64,000 nucleotides of DNA, from assembly GCF_017562075.2 (NCBI RefSeq), contig NC_054084.1, positions 40,039,697 through 40,103,696 on the forward strand, in the 5' to 3' direction. This document shows, piece by piece, positions 50,866-61,900 of this stretch (the stretch's first letter is position 1; the number at the start of each line of letters is the position of its first letter). A program made the translations under genes and the position numbers. The notes beneath the pieces were generated by a model. The model was not told the DNA's origin. It ran no database searches and saw nothing but the letters and a program-made list of their open reading frames with translations. The stretch comes from Anopheles merus (Eukaryota > Arthropoda > Insecta > Diptera > Culicidae).

Positions 50866-51112
50866 AAGTGGAAAAATAATTTAATGCCGAACACTTCGAT
50901 AGTTTTAGTTTTACTCGTAAGATGTTGCCAAATTTGGTCTCTTTATTCCGCTGGTTATTTGGTAAAAATCCCGCGGTTTGTCTTTCGAGCCTTTTTCATC
51001 CTATTTTTTGCATCTTCTCTCTCTGCTTCTCCTTTATTTTCCTCTTTTCTCTCTTCCCAACGATGATATTGACAGGTCGTTGGAACCATCTTAAGCTGCT
51101 GTTATAAGGTTC
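50866..51112 (+). repeat. Dispersed repeat family, copy B
   Basis: This copy aligns with the minus strand of 52800-53022: shared AATGCCGAACAC, GTTGCCAAA...TCTCTTTATT, TTTGTCTTTCGAG, and GTCGTTGGAACC near the end. It also aligns with 37324-37424 over its T/C-rich middle. I see no terminal inverted repeats, poly-A or coding. It may be a short non-autonomous element or satellite-like unit; the family is not recognised. Confidence 0.65.
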
Positions 51113-51354
51113 AAACAATAATATTAATACAAAAAAGGAGTTCGGAATACGGGAGAAAGGCTTGTGGTTTAGATAGCTAATAAACAACATCCTACTAATT
51201 TGTAAAAAGACAAAACAATATTTTCAACGATCATCTTTATTTGGCTCAGCTGCACCTCTTCAATCGTGCAAGTCAACGTTTTGTTTGGTTTGGGATTTGC
51301 GAGCGGTCCGTTCTTAGTTGCTCGAACTTCTCCGCCGTTGTATGTTGTTTGACA

Positions 51355-51370
51355 TAATAATAATAATAAT
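51355..51370. repeat. (TAA)n microsatellite
   Basis: About five TAA units followed directly by ATTATTATC, making a small palindromic AT tract. Confidence 0.85.
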
Positions 51371-51771
51371 TATTATCATTTATTAGTCAATCTTCTAAGG
51401 GTCATATGGCCGAATAAAGATGGGTTACACAACAAAAAAATATTTTTTAAAATCAAGATTATTATCACAAGTCACTGTGACCATAGCAGAAACCGGAGAT
51501 GTTCTTTGAAGCCCTGAGTTGAGATGTAAAAATCAAAGCAATCCAAGACACTGTTGAATACAGCCGACAAGCGGAACATAAGGTCTGACCGGCCAGCGCT
51601 GGAGCGAGGCTGAACGCCAACAAATAAATATTAAAATTACACACATGAACGTTGAATGTTTCCAAATAAATAGGTTAAAACGAAAATAATAAAACCACCT
51701 CATTTATGACTGCGCGAAAACATGACGCACAAGCCATTAGGTAATTGAAACCTACAACTACCAGGCGTGAA

Positions 51772-51964
51772 GATTATCTTCTTCTATTTGGCGTAACGTC
51801 CTACGCGGACATGCCGGCCTATACAGGCTTTCGAGACTTAATTCATTACCACGTAGCCGGATAGTCAATCCTTGTTACGGGGGGACGGTCCATTCTGGGC
51901 TTGAACCCATGACGGGCATGTTATTGAGTCGTTCGAGTTGACGACTGTACCACGGGACTGCCCC
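51772..51964 (-). mobile_element. SINE, full length, alternative tail type
   Basis: On the minus strand it starts with the family head: GGGGCAGTCCCGTGGTACAG, box A-like, then box B-like GGGTTCAAGCC, and a body with GATTGACTATCCGG. After that it diverges from the other copies: instead of the GTGGTACAGG/CTTGACCGAC tail it carries a different 3' region (CGAAAGCCTGTATAGGCCGG, then CATGTCCGCGTAGGACG) ending in AGAAGAAGAT. So one tRNA-like head is joined to two different tails within this window. No clear target duplication is visible. Length is 193 bp. Confidence 0.85.
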
Positions 51965-52636
51965 TATAAGGTTATAAAATAATCTTTCATCCATAGAAAT
52001 TTCTAGCTCAATTTTTTTCAGCAAGGGAAATCTCTGATGCTCAGAATGTCCTTAAATATTAAATTTTCATTCGAAGTCTACTTCAATCTTTGATAAAAGA
52101 TTTGAGGGCTAGACGCTATGTGTTTTAGAGAAACGTTTGTTTTACTACGGAAAAGTAAACAATTCAAGATGTATAATTTTTCAAATCTAAAGGCCGGGGG
52201 ACACTGTCCGTACTCGCTAGAGTAATTTCGATTTTCACTAGCGCATCTGGCGGCCACTGGTGGAAACTTTTTTCAGTCATCGAGGGAATGGTCGTGCGGA
52301 ATCTCAAATGTAAGTAGTTTCTCATCGTTTGTTGATGCGAAAATGTCTGAAATACTTGCAAAACATATTTATTTATCAATTACAAAGCTTTTCCAGTCCA
52401 GTTTAAGGTAGTTTTTTTTAGATATTTTTACACAGTCTTTGGTTACATTGTGGATTTTATGAACTCGTCTATATTATTTATTTTTTAAAGATTGTATCCC
52501 TTAGAGTTCATTTCATCATATTTGTTCCCTTCGCTGAATGATTGATTTATCAGAATGTAAATATAGTAAATTACATTATATGATTGTGTTATGCTAATCA
52601 ATAAGTTTGGTTTAAAATGTTTAGTGAAGTTAATAA

Positions 52637-52797
52637 GCTCTTCTTCCTCTAATTCAGCAAAACAACAGTTGTCGGTCAAGGCCTACCTGTACTACTAGTG
52701 GGCTTGGCTTTCTGTGACTTATTGATTTACATATAGCAGGATAGTCAGACCTACGTATGACGGGACAGTTCATTCAGGACTTGAACCCATGACAGGC
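52637..52797 (-). mobile_element. SINE, 5'-truncated, standard tail
   Basis: On the minus strand it begins just before box B (TGTCATGGGTTCAAGTCC), continues through the body (TACGTAGGTCTGACTATCC) and tail (GTAGTACAGGTAGGCCTTGA, then CAACTGTTG), and ends in GAGGAAGAAGAGC. The tRNA-like first 60 bases with box A are missing. The truncation point abuts the dispersed repeat copy C. Confidence 0.85.
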
Positions 52798-53022
52798 AGC
52801 AACCTTACAACAACATTATAGGAGGGCTTCAACGACCAAGATAGGAGGGTTCCAACGAGAAAAGATATGTGAAAAACGATAACACGGTCTCAAAAGACAA
52901 AGTCGGGCATTATTGTAAACAAACCGGCGAAATAAAGAGACTATTTTTTTGGCAACGGCTAAAGTACCACAAAAAAAAAACCTTTAACGTGTTCGGCACT
53001 ACATTATTTTCCGCTTTGTTTT
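52798..53022 (-). repeat. Dispersed repeat family, copy C
   Basis: This inverted relative of 50866-51112 lacks the T/C-rich middle. Shared anchors on the minus strand include GTGCCGAACAC, GCCGTTGCCAAA, GTCTCTTTATTTCGCCGG and TCGTTGGAACC. The last part, near 52815-52855, duplicates itself (two related GTTGGAACC/GTTGAAGCC lines). It directly abuts the truncated SINE. Confidence 0.65.
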
Positions 53023-56000
53023 CTATCATATGTTGAAGTCGATTAACATTCATTGTAAACGAAAATAAATAAATACATCAAATATTTTGGTAGAATTATG
53101 ATGTTTTTATACTCTGGTGTGTCAAAATGAAAAGGGACTACTCAGCAATGTGGCAAAGCGCATGAAGATACTTTGAAATTAATTCTTGGAATTTTGTTAT
53201 TGTTTAGTTTTTTCATGATTCTTAAATTGGCGTGCACTTTTGGTCTAACCATTTTTCTTTCCTACGATCCCGAGTTTAACCGGAATCATGCGAAATCCCA
53301 ACAAACAAACATCCCGTCCGGAGCAATTCTTGGCACAATTCATCTTCTGACCCGGCACTAATTGATTCCGCATTGGATGTCTAATGAAATTCCCTTCAAA
53401 TCAACGGATGCAGTCTTACGAACTTTCTCTCCACGAACGAGTAGGCACTGCTGCATTCTGCCAAAGCGATATGAAAGCAATCACTAACGACGTACTACTT
53501 CACCAAGGAAGCGAACATCTTACGGAAATGCTTTCTGGTGCCCGTGGCCGCATCCGCTCATCCGGTGGCCATGTTTCCCGTTTTGTGAATTACTCGTTCT
53601 CGTGCTCCATTAGCAAGATAAGGATGTTTGTGTTGCAGTTGGAAAAACATGATTGAGCTCTCGTTTTTTTTCGCCTCTGTTGCCCCAAAAGAGCAAATAT
53701 TACAGCGCGATCCTTTTACCGAGGGTGAGCGGACGGAGTAGGCGAATAGCAAGAGTACAACTGCTGTAAACAGAAAACACTGCAAAATACAGTTATTCAG
53801 GTCAATTTAGTAAATTCAATTTTACTTCGCACCTTTCGACACTCGAAAGCGGCACCTACGAAACGGTTTGTGCACCACGCTAGGTTGAGCTGTCAGCGGG
53901 TACGGCATGGACGACGGATTTTTCCCCCAACTAACAAAGGCGTAAGGCCCGCTCGGTCGCCCACCCATCATCATCAGCTGAAAGCTAGAACGTGTTATTC
54001 CGTGTTTCGCGAGGTTCTACGCTTGCCGGAAATGGTCTAAGAAGCTATCGCGAAAGGGAATGGGATGGCAATGGGCCAGGCCAAAGGGAAGATAACATCG
54101 TCGCCTAGCTGTGTCTGTGTCTTCCTCCCTTCCCAACATCGTTGGTTTCAGTGCAAAGTTGTTCCCTCGGACAGACGTAGCTAGACTTCTGGCTTTACTC
54201 CATTCAACCTGTCGTTACACATTTGAAAGGCATATTCCCACGGTTCCTTCAGGGTCTGTAACCAAGGATGTGGAAAATCAACGCCAATCGCCCGTTGTTG
54301 CATTACAGCGCTTTTAGAAAGCCGTTTTGTATGGTTTTGTCTGAAAATTTCTCTTCTTTTTTCATAGCACTATACGGCTCAGCAGCAAGCCAATCTGAAA
54401 AAAAACATCCGGCTCAGCTAACTGATGTATTGGGTTGCACCGTATTTCTTCCTCTCGGTTTCGTGACAATACACCCTGTCCTTCGCAACAAACGTTTGCC
54501 CAAACCAGCGACATTGTTAAACAGCAGACCGCGGAATACACAGTTTGTGTTTTTCCTCCCTCCGTTTTCTTTCGAAGCTATCCGGAGTAGCTAGACAGCT
54601 AAAAAGTGCAACCGCTACTGTTCCTCCCCGTCAAAACGACCCTCGAACGGCCACACCAAAGTGGACCGAAAGCCACTGACTACCGGCAGCTACAAACTAA
54701 CCTCGGGCGCACCATTTTACGAGCTGCAACTTTTTTATTGGCACTATTCTTGGCGGGAAGAAAATTACATTGCCCAGCTTCCCGACGCTTCGCGGTTTCG
54801 GATTTCAGACCTCGTTTCCGCTTGCTGCTTCCCACACCGATCCACGCTTGTCCATAAGTCCCTCGGGGAGGGTTCGCTTTTCAAGTCACACGACTTTGGT
54901 GTCAGATATTCTTTTTATCACCTTCACCCACCTACCCAAAGCAACTTCACCCAGCGTAATGATTATGCTGGGCATGGCCGGCACAATATCCAGCCTTCCG
55001 GGATGGGACTGTTTAGCCTGGAGCACCGACCGGAGAAACAGGAAACCAACTACAACGGGGCGCCGCACAAGTGCATCGAAATTGAACTACGATTTAAGCA
55101 TCATTTAGCTGTGGGTTTTTGCTGTAAAATTGATTGGTTGCCGTGCAGACACATACACACAAGCACATACACAAGAGTCGCAGTGCTTTTAGCTGTAATT
55201 GGAAATTCCACTTTATTTAACACGAGGTCGTTGTTGTTGAGCTCTACGGTGAGGGTAGGATTGTAACCGCCCAGCAATGGAGTACAGGGATGGACTAAGA
55301 AACCGTGAGAGCGAGGTGGGTGGTTTTTGTTGATTGGTGATTCGAATCGAATTGAATCGAATAAACAATATTGCAAGGAATTGAATTTCCGTCGAATGGA
55401 AAAGGAAGCTTAGCGTACTGGCTGTTGGTATACGATTGATTTACTAGCATTTTGTCGTGTTACGAGTAGCTCCGGAATCTAATCAAATTTGATGAGTATT
55501 GTTTGGGAAGCAATGCGATTTAAACAATGTTGTTAGTTTGTTGTGAATTGAAGGGAACCGTTAAAGGTGATATTCTTTTCGATGGTTATATGGTTAAAAA
55601 CATAATAATTTCTATATTGTTGCATCCTGCAGTATTATTCACTGCATGTAAGACTTTAATGTCAATAAGAGCAATATAACAATTAAAATGATAAGAGTTC
55701 TTTAGCAATCTGAAAAAGTAAATATAATGTATATAAATTTTAAGATTTTTTTTAAATGTATATAAATTTTAATATTTCATTACACTAGGAATACCATTAG
55801 ATAATTGCACTTGAATTTAAATATATTTGTCACGTAACGCAACAGCCATTCAGAAAAGTGATCTAGCATTGAAAAAAGTGTTTGAAGTTTTTATCTGTGT
55901 TTTATAAAAAGCTTTTAAATTTATAAAAAAATAATATTTATTTAACTGAAAATATTTCCTAAAATGTTACTTATCACATTAAATACATTTGAAGCTAGTA

Positions 56001-58790
56001 CCTGAAGTAATCCTTTTCATGAATTATTCCATGTTTTATCTGTTTAAATTCAAACAGATTAGATTTCAAACAGTAAACCTCTTCATTCAAGTGTCTTAAT
56101 AATGCAGTCGAGCCTTTAGGCTATAAAGCGCATTGCTCCTAACACTTAACCCACAACAGCAAACTAAGAGTGTTGTTTCTTTCCTGGAAAGCTGTTTAGC
56201 ACCTTCCATTCCAGTGCCAGAAACAAATACTTGCTTCAATAGCGTACTATTCAACGAATCCAGTGTGAAAAACCAATTTGGGTGCCGTGTTGTAGTACCG
56301 TTGCTAGTGTGCTTTATAATCGCAGTGAGACTAAGCCTTTACCGCTCATAAACGTGCCCGGATCAAACTTTGCGAGCTTTCAGCTCTACCGCCTACCCTC
56401 TCAGTGAAATAGTACTCCAGCCTTGTGTTGGAAAGTTACACTAGCTGCTATACCAGTTGAGCAGTATCCAAATGCATGCATTCGTGGATAATTGTAGACC
56501 CTCAGTTAATCCTGTAACATTCCCAAGATGGGTGAGATAATTTGACACCAATACGATCGTACTCCTAGCGACCACACACATACGCCAGGTGTGAGTACAA
56601 CATCGTTGCTCTCCACCGACACCCATCGATGCCCAACAAGCCCGGGTACGGGGTCATTAAGAGGAAATGGTTTTGGATTGACAGTTCAAAGAGAAAACTC
56701 ACACGCTCGTTACACGCACTCATCCCAAGCGCTTTGATCAGCGTGGAAAGCGTAGTGGTTCGCGATTCACTGCAAGCTATGCACTTCATTCCAGACTGGA
56801 GTGGTTCATCGTACTGAGATGAATTGGAAAGTATAGAACTTTTTTGAATTGTAAATCTGCTCGCTGATTCCATCACCTAATACGATGGCGACATCATCCG
56901 TAGTTGAAGCAACGCACCAGTCGATCAGCGAACACCATCCGGAATGAAGCCGAATGTCCTAGTCCCGGAACAACTGGCTTTGCTGTACTTTTACTTTAAC
57001 ACTCGCGCTATAGTTTCCCTTCCATCCGGTGCTCATAGGTTATCTTGTGCGTCGGCGGCGACGGTACTGCAAACATTTGCAGGAAGTTGAATATGCGGCA
57101 GCGTACCGCATACGCGAGACCAACATCCATCTTCTTTGCTAGAGGCGGGACGACCCTTGCGGCGCATAAATTATGAACCGTTCGTTAATGGTGTGCCGGG
57201 TAAACAAATTTATAAATTATCAGATTGATTACGCGCCGTGCGTGCGCTTACGCCGTCGCAGATCGTGTCCTCTACAGTTGGCGGTGACAACCATCCCCAC
57301 GGTGCCTGGCATCATGCATCTCCAAGGCTCCATTGAAGGTTGCTGATGGGTAAGCGGAGAGGTTCATACCGTGCCTTGGATCGAATTATGATTGCGAGCG
57401 GTGGCAGGAATTTATGCCTGCCGTTGTATCCGTTTCCGTTTGCTGATTGCCCGCAATGAGACACAATTTAGTCGCTATCGCGCTCGTCCGTCCTGTTCCC
57501 CTCTCATTCCGGTGGTTGGGATGCTCACCCGGCACACTATATCTCTTCCATCTTTCGGCGCAGCGTTCGGTTCGGTTGCTGAGTAGCATCGCACACACCA
57601 TCGCACATCCGGAGCGCGCGCGTTTGTTTGCCGAGGTGTTGGTGCCGAGTGTGGCTGTGTTGCGAGTCACTGTTGTCAGCTTTGTCAACTAACGTTCGTC
57701 GCCATGCACCCAAACCATACCATGCCCCCTACCCGCTGCTAGTACGACACCGCCAACACACATTAATGGATGTGTGATAAGGTGAAAACTGAAAACCGGG
57801 CTTCTGTCGGGCAGCAGCAGCAGCGAGTTGTGGGCTGCGTGCACGGGTGTCGTATTAGGTTTCCCCAAGCCCGAAAGCGAACAGGACAAGCGTGAAATTT
57901 ACATGGCCGGCAGTGTGCAAACACCTGCAAATGTGATCTTCACCTCAGTGTGCCACCGATAGCGAGTGGACAACTGGAACGAGCTCCCTCTGCACGGTAA
58001 ATGACTTATCTAATTGTAACTGTGGTCCACGGTAGGGAGGAATTGTGTGTAAACAATTGTATTGCATGTGTAGCACGATTGCAAAAGCTTGCTGTAAGGA
58101 GATTTAATTTCAGATGATTTGCTGTACCTGTGTAATACATTTTATTGAAATACGTTTCTATTGGTTTGTTTATATTGGTTACGTATGATTTTTTTCAATC
58201 TATGGATGTAGCTTAAAATTGGCAATCGCTACCGCATTTTTCTAATTGAAATGCTTTTTTTTACATCTCAAGCTTTAAATAGTTGAATTTATGCTCAAAT
58301 ACCTTCATTACTTGTCGAAATTTACTTTAAATAGTTGAATTTATGTTAAATATATGTACCCAGCTGTCATTCTGTTTGGTGCGATAACATTCGATGAAAT
58401 GCCAATATTTTTACGCGCCCACACATGGCGTGAAAATTTTTGCCATGAAACTGAATGTTTTTGTATGGACCTGTCAATGAATTGCTTCAAATGACATCGA
58501 ATTTGGCTTCACGCTTTATGGCGCGATGCTATTTGGTGGGATGTCTGGTTGTGCAATAATGTAAGGGAAGTCAGTTATTTTCTAAAAGATTTTTTTCTAA
58601 AGCAAAATGACACTTACAGTTACTAATGAGTGTAACACATCCCTTCTTAATAGGTTGAACAGCTAAACATTAAGTTTTTAGCATTAAAATGACTGATTGT
58701 TAATCTTAATCTATGTCTGTACGTGTCCTATTGAAAAGACAGAATGATTTTCTTTTAATTCAGTTTTAGCTACTAGTAAAGATTTATTTC
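53023..58790. other. No gene seen; possible regulatory patch near 57.2 kb
   Basis: The longest open frame of the window lies here (54661-55266 plus, 201 codons), but it lacks an ATG near its start, has other open registers over it and shows no domain. A 90-codon ATG-started frame at 53384-53656 is compositionally protein-like but matches nothing I know. An 18 bp direct repeat (AATGTATATAAATTTTAA) occurs twice near 55728-55774. A 21 bp direct repeat lies at 58273-58293 and 58325-58345. A forkhead-like GTAAACAAAT sits beside TTTATAAATTATCAG and GATTGATTAC near 57199-57232. Confidence 0.45.
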
Positions 58791-58990
58791 ATCTCCTTCA
58801 TCTTCTTTTGGCACAGCAACCGTGGTCGGTCAAGGCTCACTAAAGCGTTTGGATTTCAGTGACTTATTGATGTACCCATAGCAGAATAGTCAGTTCTACC
58901 TAAGGGGGCACGGTCTATTTGTAGTTTGAACTCATGACGATCATGTGATTAATCCGTTCGAGTTGGCGGCTGTATCACGAGACCAGCCCT
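58791..58990 (-). mobile_element. SINE, full length, standard tail
   Basis: A complete copy of about 200 bp on the minus strand. It has a head (GGGCTGGTCTCGTGATACAG), box A-like, a degenerate box B (GAGTTCAAAC), a body (TAGAACTGACTATTCTGC), a tail (GAGCCTTGACCGACCACGG) and an AAAAGAAGATGAAGGAGAT end. Many substitutions relative to the other copies make it the most diverged, hence probably oldest. Mutated box B suggests it is silent. No target duplication was seen. Confidence 0.88.
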
Positions 58991-61900
58991 TGTTAAAAGT
59001 AACTATCAATATAAAATTATTAATAAAATATATTCACCAACAATCAGTACCGAATAGAACATCACCTGAGGCTTATCCTCATGAAGAAATAAAACTGCTA
59101 AAACATGAGGTTTTACATATTTAAACATTTTTTGGTACGATGTAAATGGTGAATGATTGAAAAGCTCAAGTTAGTGGACTGGGTATTGATAAAACATTCA
59201 TTTAAACGTTTTATAATAATAATTTTTTTGTAATGTTATGTTGCTGATGCTAAATATGTTTTGATGCTCAAGTTTTTTACACATTTGGCCATAACGATAT
59301 GACACAACGTATTTTATAAAAAAAACTATATTTATGGGCTCTTCTTAATCAAAATATTTACAGTAACCCACTCTTCAGCAACTGTAATCAATTTCCTACT
59401 GCGTCAAAATGGACATCATATGTAAATAAGCTCGCAGCTACGTCAGCTACGCGATAAAGAGGTCCACTCGCAATAGGTGATTAAATTTAGCAACATTTTC
59501 TCACCCGTGAGTGGCACTGATTGACGCTAATGGTTTCCACCATCCCATCATCAACTATCGAAAAATGCAATCTTGCTGACAGCTACGACTGGCTTAGCTG
59601 GAGGGTAAACACCCTTTACTCCTCTCAAATTATTCTCCCCTTGCTACCACCAGTGCTCTGCTAATCGAACATACCCAGTTTGCTAATATGATTAGGTGGA
59701 CTGATTTGTGCCATTCGAGTTCGCTTGTACCGATTATGCTAACGAGGTAATTAATCAGCGCAAAATCGGTACTGGCAGTACAGCGTAATGCAAATCTTTG
59801 CGCACCGAACCAGCACTTGACTTGATGTGAATTGTTTAACTGATTAGAGGAGTGACTTCGTGGACCGGCATACACTCATAAGCGATTCATACGTTTTGAT
59901 TAATTAATCTCGCGTTAAACAAGCTTTAAGTATATTAAAACTCATTTGAAACTTCATCTCTTCGTTGTAGTTGATGAAACAAGGTTCCCCACTGTGAGTG
60001 CCAGATGCATTAATTGAGAACACTTAAGTAAAGCATGAAATTTCAGGTGGACACCGTACTGCAATGCAACAAATGTAAAAATAAAGCGTTAAGAACAATG
60101 CCTTGATCCTTAACATGCTTTGCAACCCTTAAAAGCAAGCAGTTTTCCGTTCAAACGATGCTCATCAACGCGGCATAGCACGGTCATCGTTTTTCGTAAT
60201 GAGCAAACACAGAATATCAATTTGCATATTCGAGTGTGATGGTGGATGCTAGCGTCAGTACTGCCTTTCCTACCACTGGAGCCGAGGAGGTGAGCGTCAT
60301 CTGCCGTTTCCTACAGCCGACCGAGAGCACCCAGTGTGAAGTGAGCAATAAATAATTTATGGGTCGGAAAATGGAGTCGCGTCTTGTCGCGTGATTAACT
60401 GATACCGCGGATACACCGAGCATTACAAAGCACGCAGCATTCATCGCCACAACCACACGGCATCGATTTAGCCCGAGCTCGAAATCTGTAACCTTGCCTT
60501 ATCCCACCGCAAACGTTGTGCAAACGCCGTGCAAACATGCTGTTTTGCTCCTATCCACGTTCCTCATGAACTGCTCGCGGGGAAGTACCGAAGCGATCCG
60601 AAAAGGATCAGTGAAACCAGATTACTACCGCAGCAATAAATAATAACAATCAAATATTTATCACTCGAGCACACGAACAAAGTGTGCTTGTCGCCGTCGG
60701 CTATGTTGTGTATTCCTCTCCGAATTCTGTGTTTATGTCTCCAAAGCAACTTTCACCGGGCTTTATCCGTATTTTCGGTTTTCCAGCGCATTCTTCTGCA
60801 GATTCCTGCGCGGCCGGGTGGAAAGTATGGTCCAAACATGCCGTTGCGAAGGAAGGCAGCATACAAAATCGTCCCGCAAAGGTCAACAGCGTCTATGGCA
60901 TCCTTCTCCAGAGAGAAGGATAGGCTCAACAACGGCACACAACCGGCACACACTCTCAATGATAGCGAAACGCACCGTTGAAACTTTGCTGTATTTCAAT
61001 CCCATGTGACAGCGTTAATTAAGGAGTGAATTATTTATTGGACACCGACACGGCAAGAGCATGCTTGTTGAGATGGATTTTGAATTGAATAAGATTAGCG
61101 TGTAATATGTTGCCGATGGTATGGTGGTGTGTTTCTTTCGCAATGCAAAGAACATCCCTTCTGCTTCTCCTCCTCTCAAATAGGCTGTCAGCCTGTTGAT
61201 GGGTATGCCGGTACGTAAAAAAATATGGCGACTGATGAATAATTTAACATTACGGGATCATTTGACGTTTAGTGGGAATTGTTTTTCAGGAGTTCCGTGT
61301 TTCAAGGCCGTCTGGGAGAAGAAACTCGGATTCCCAGTTTCTCTAGGGACAGGAATCTGATGTTTATCGCGTATTTGAGATGATTTTTTTTATTATTTTA
61401 CGAGCCTTACGAAGCCACAATGTTCAACAGTCTCTTTAATATACTTTTTTAATCAGCTTAGTCAGGAGTAGTAATAATGAGGGACATATTGTCTGATTAC
61501 CGCATGAATAATTAACAAAGAATTGCTTTTTCCTTATCTCTCTGGTATCAAAACGCTCAATCATCATTTTTCATGTTCAAGTGGACCACAAATTGCCATA
61601 AATTCGCTTCTCAGCTCGATTAAACGCTGTCATCCTTATCGATCGATGATCAACAGATTTGTTCACATGATTGCAGCTTTACTGGGCGCACTGATGATGT
61701 GGAACCGGAGTAAGGAATGGGGATCATTGAGCCAATATCCAGAGCACCATTGCTGTTTTTTGATATCCTTTTGCTCTTTAAATAAAAGGATTACAGCGTC
61801 GAGGTACGGGTCGAAGGGGGAGAAAATCCGTTTGTTAAAATTTCAAAAGCTTCCCGGCCTCGATTCCTTTCGTCCGTGCTCCTAGACTCGCTGAACCAAA

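Noticed and set aside
53384..53656. 90-codon ATG-started frame as a small gene
   Set aside because: The composition is protein-like, but the opposite strand is open too, no family is recognised, and no promoter or splice context supports it. Many frames of this length are expected by chance.
54661..55266. Longest open frame, 201 codons plus strand
   Set aside because: It has no ATG near its start (the first lies after about 110 codons), no recognisable domain, and overlapping open frames in other registers. A frame this long is only mildly unexpected by chance in 64 kb.
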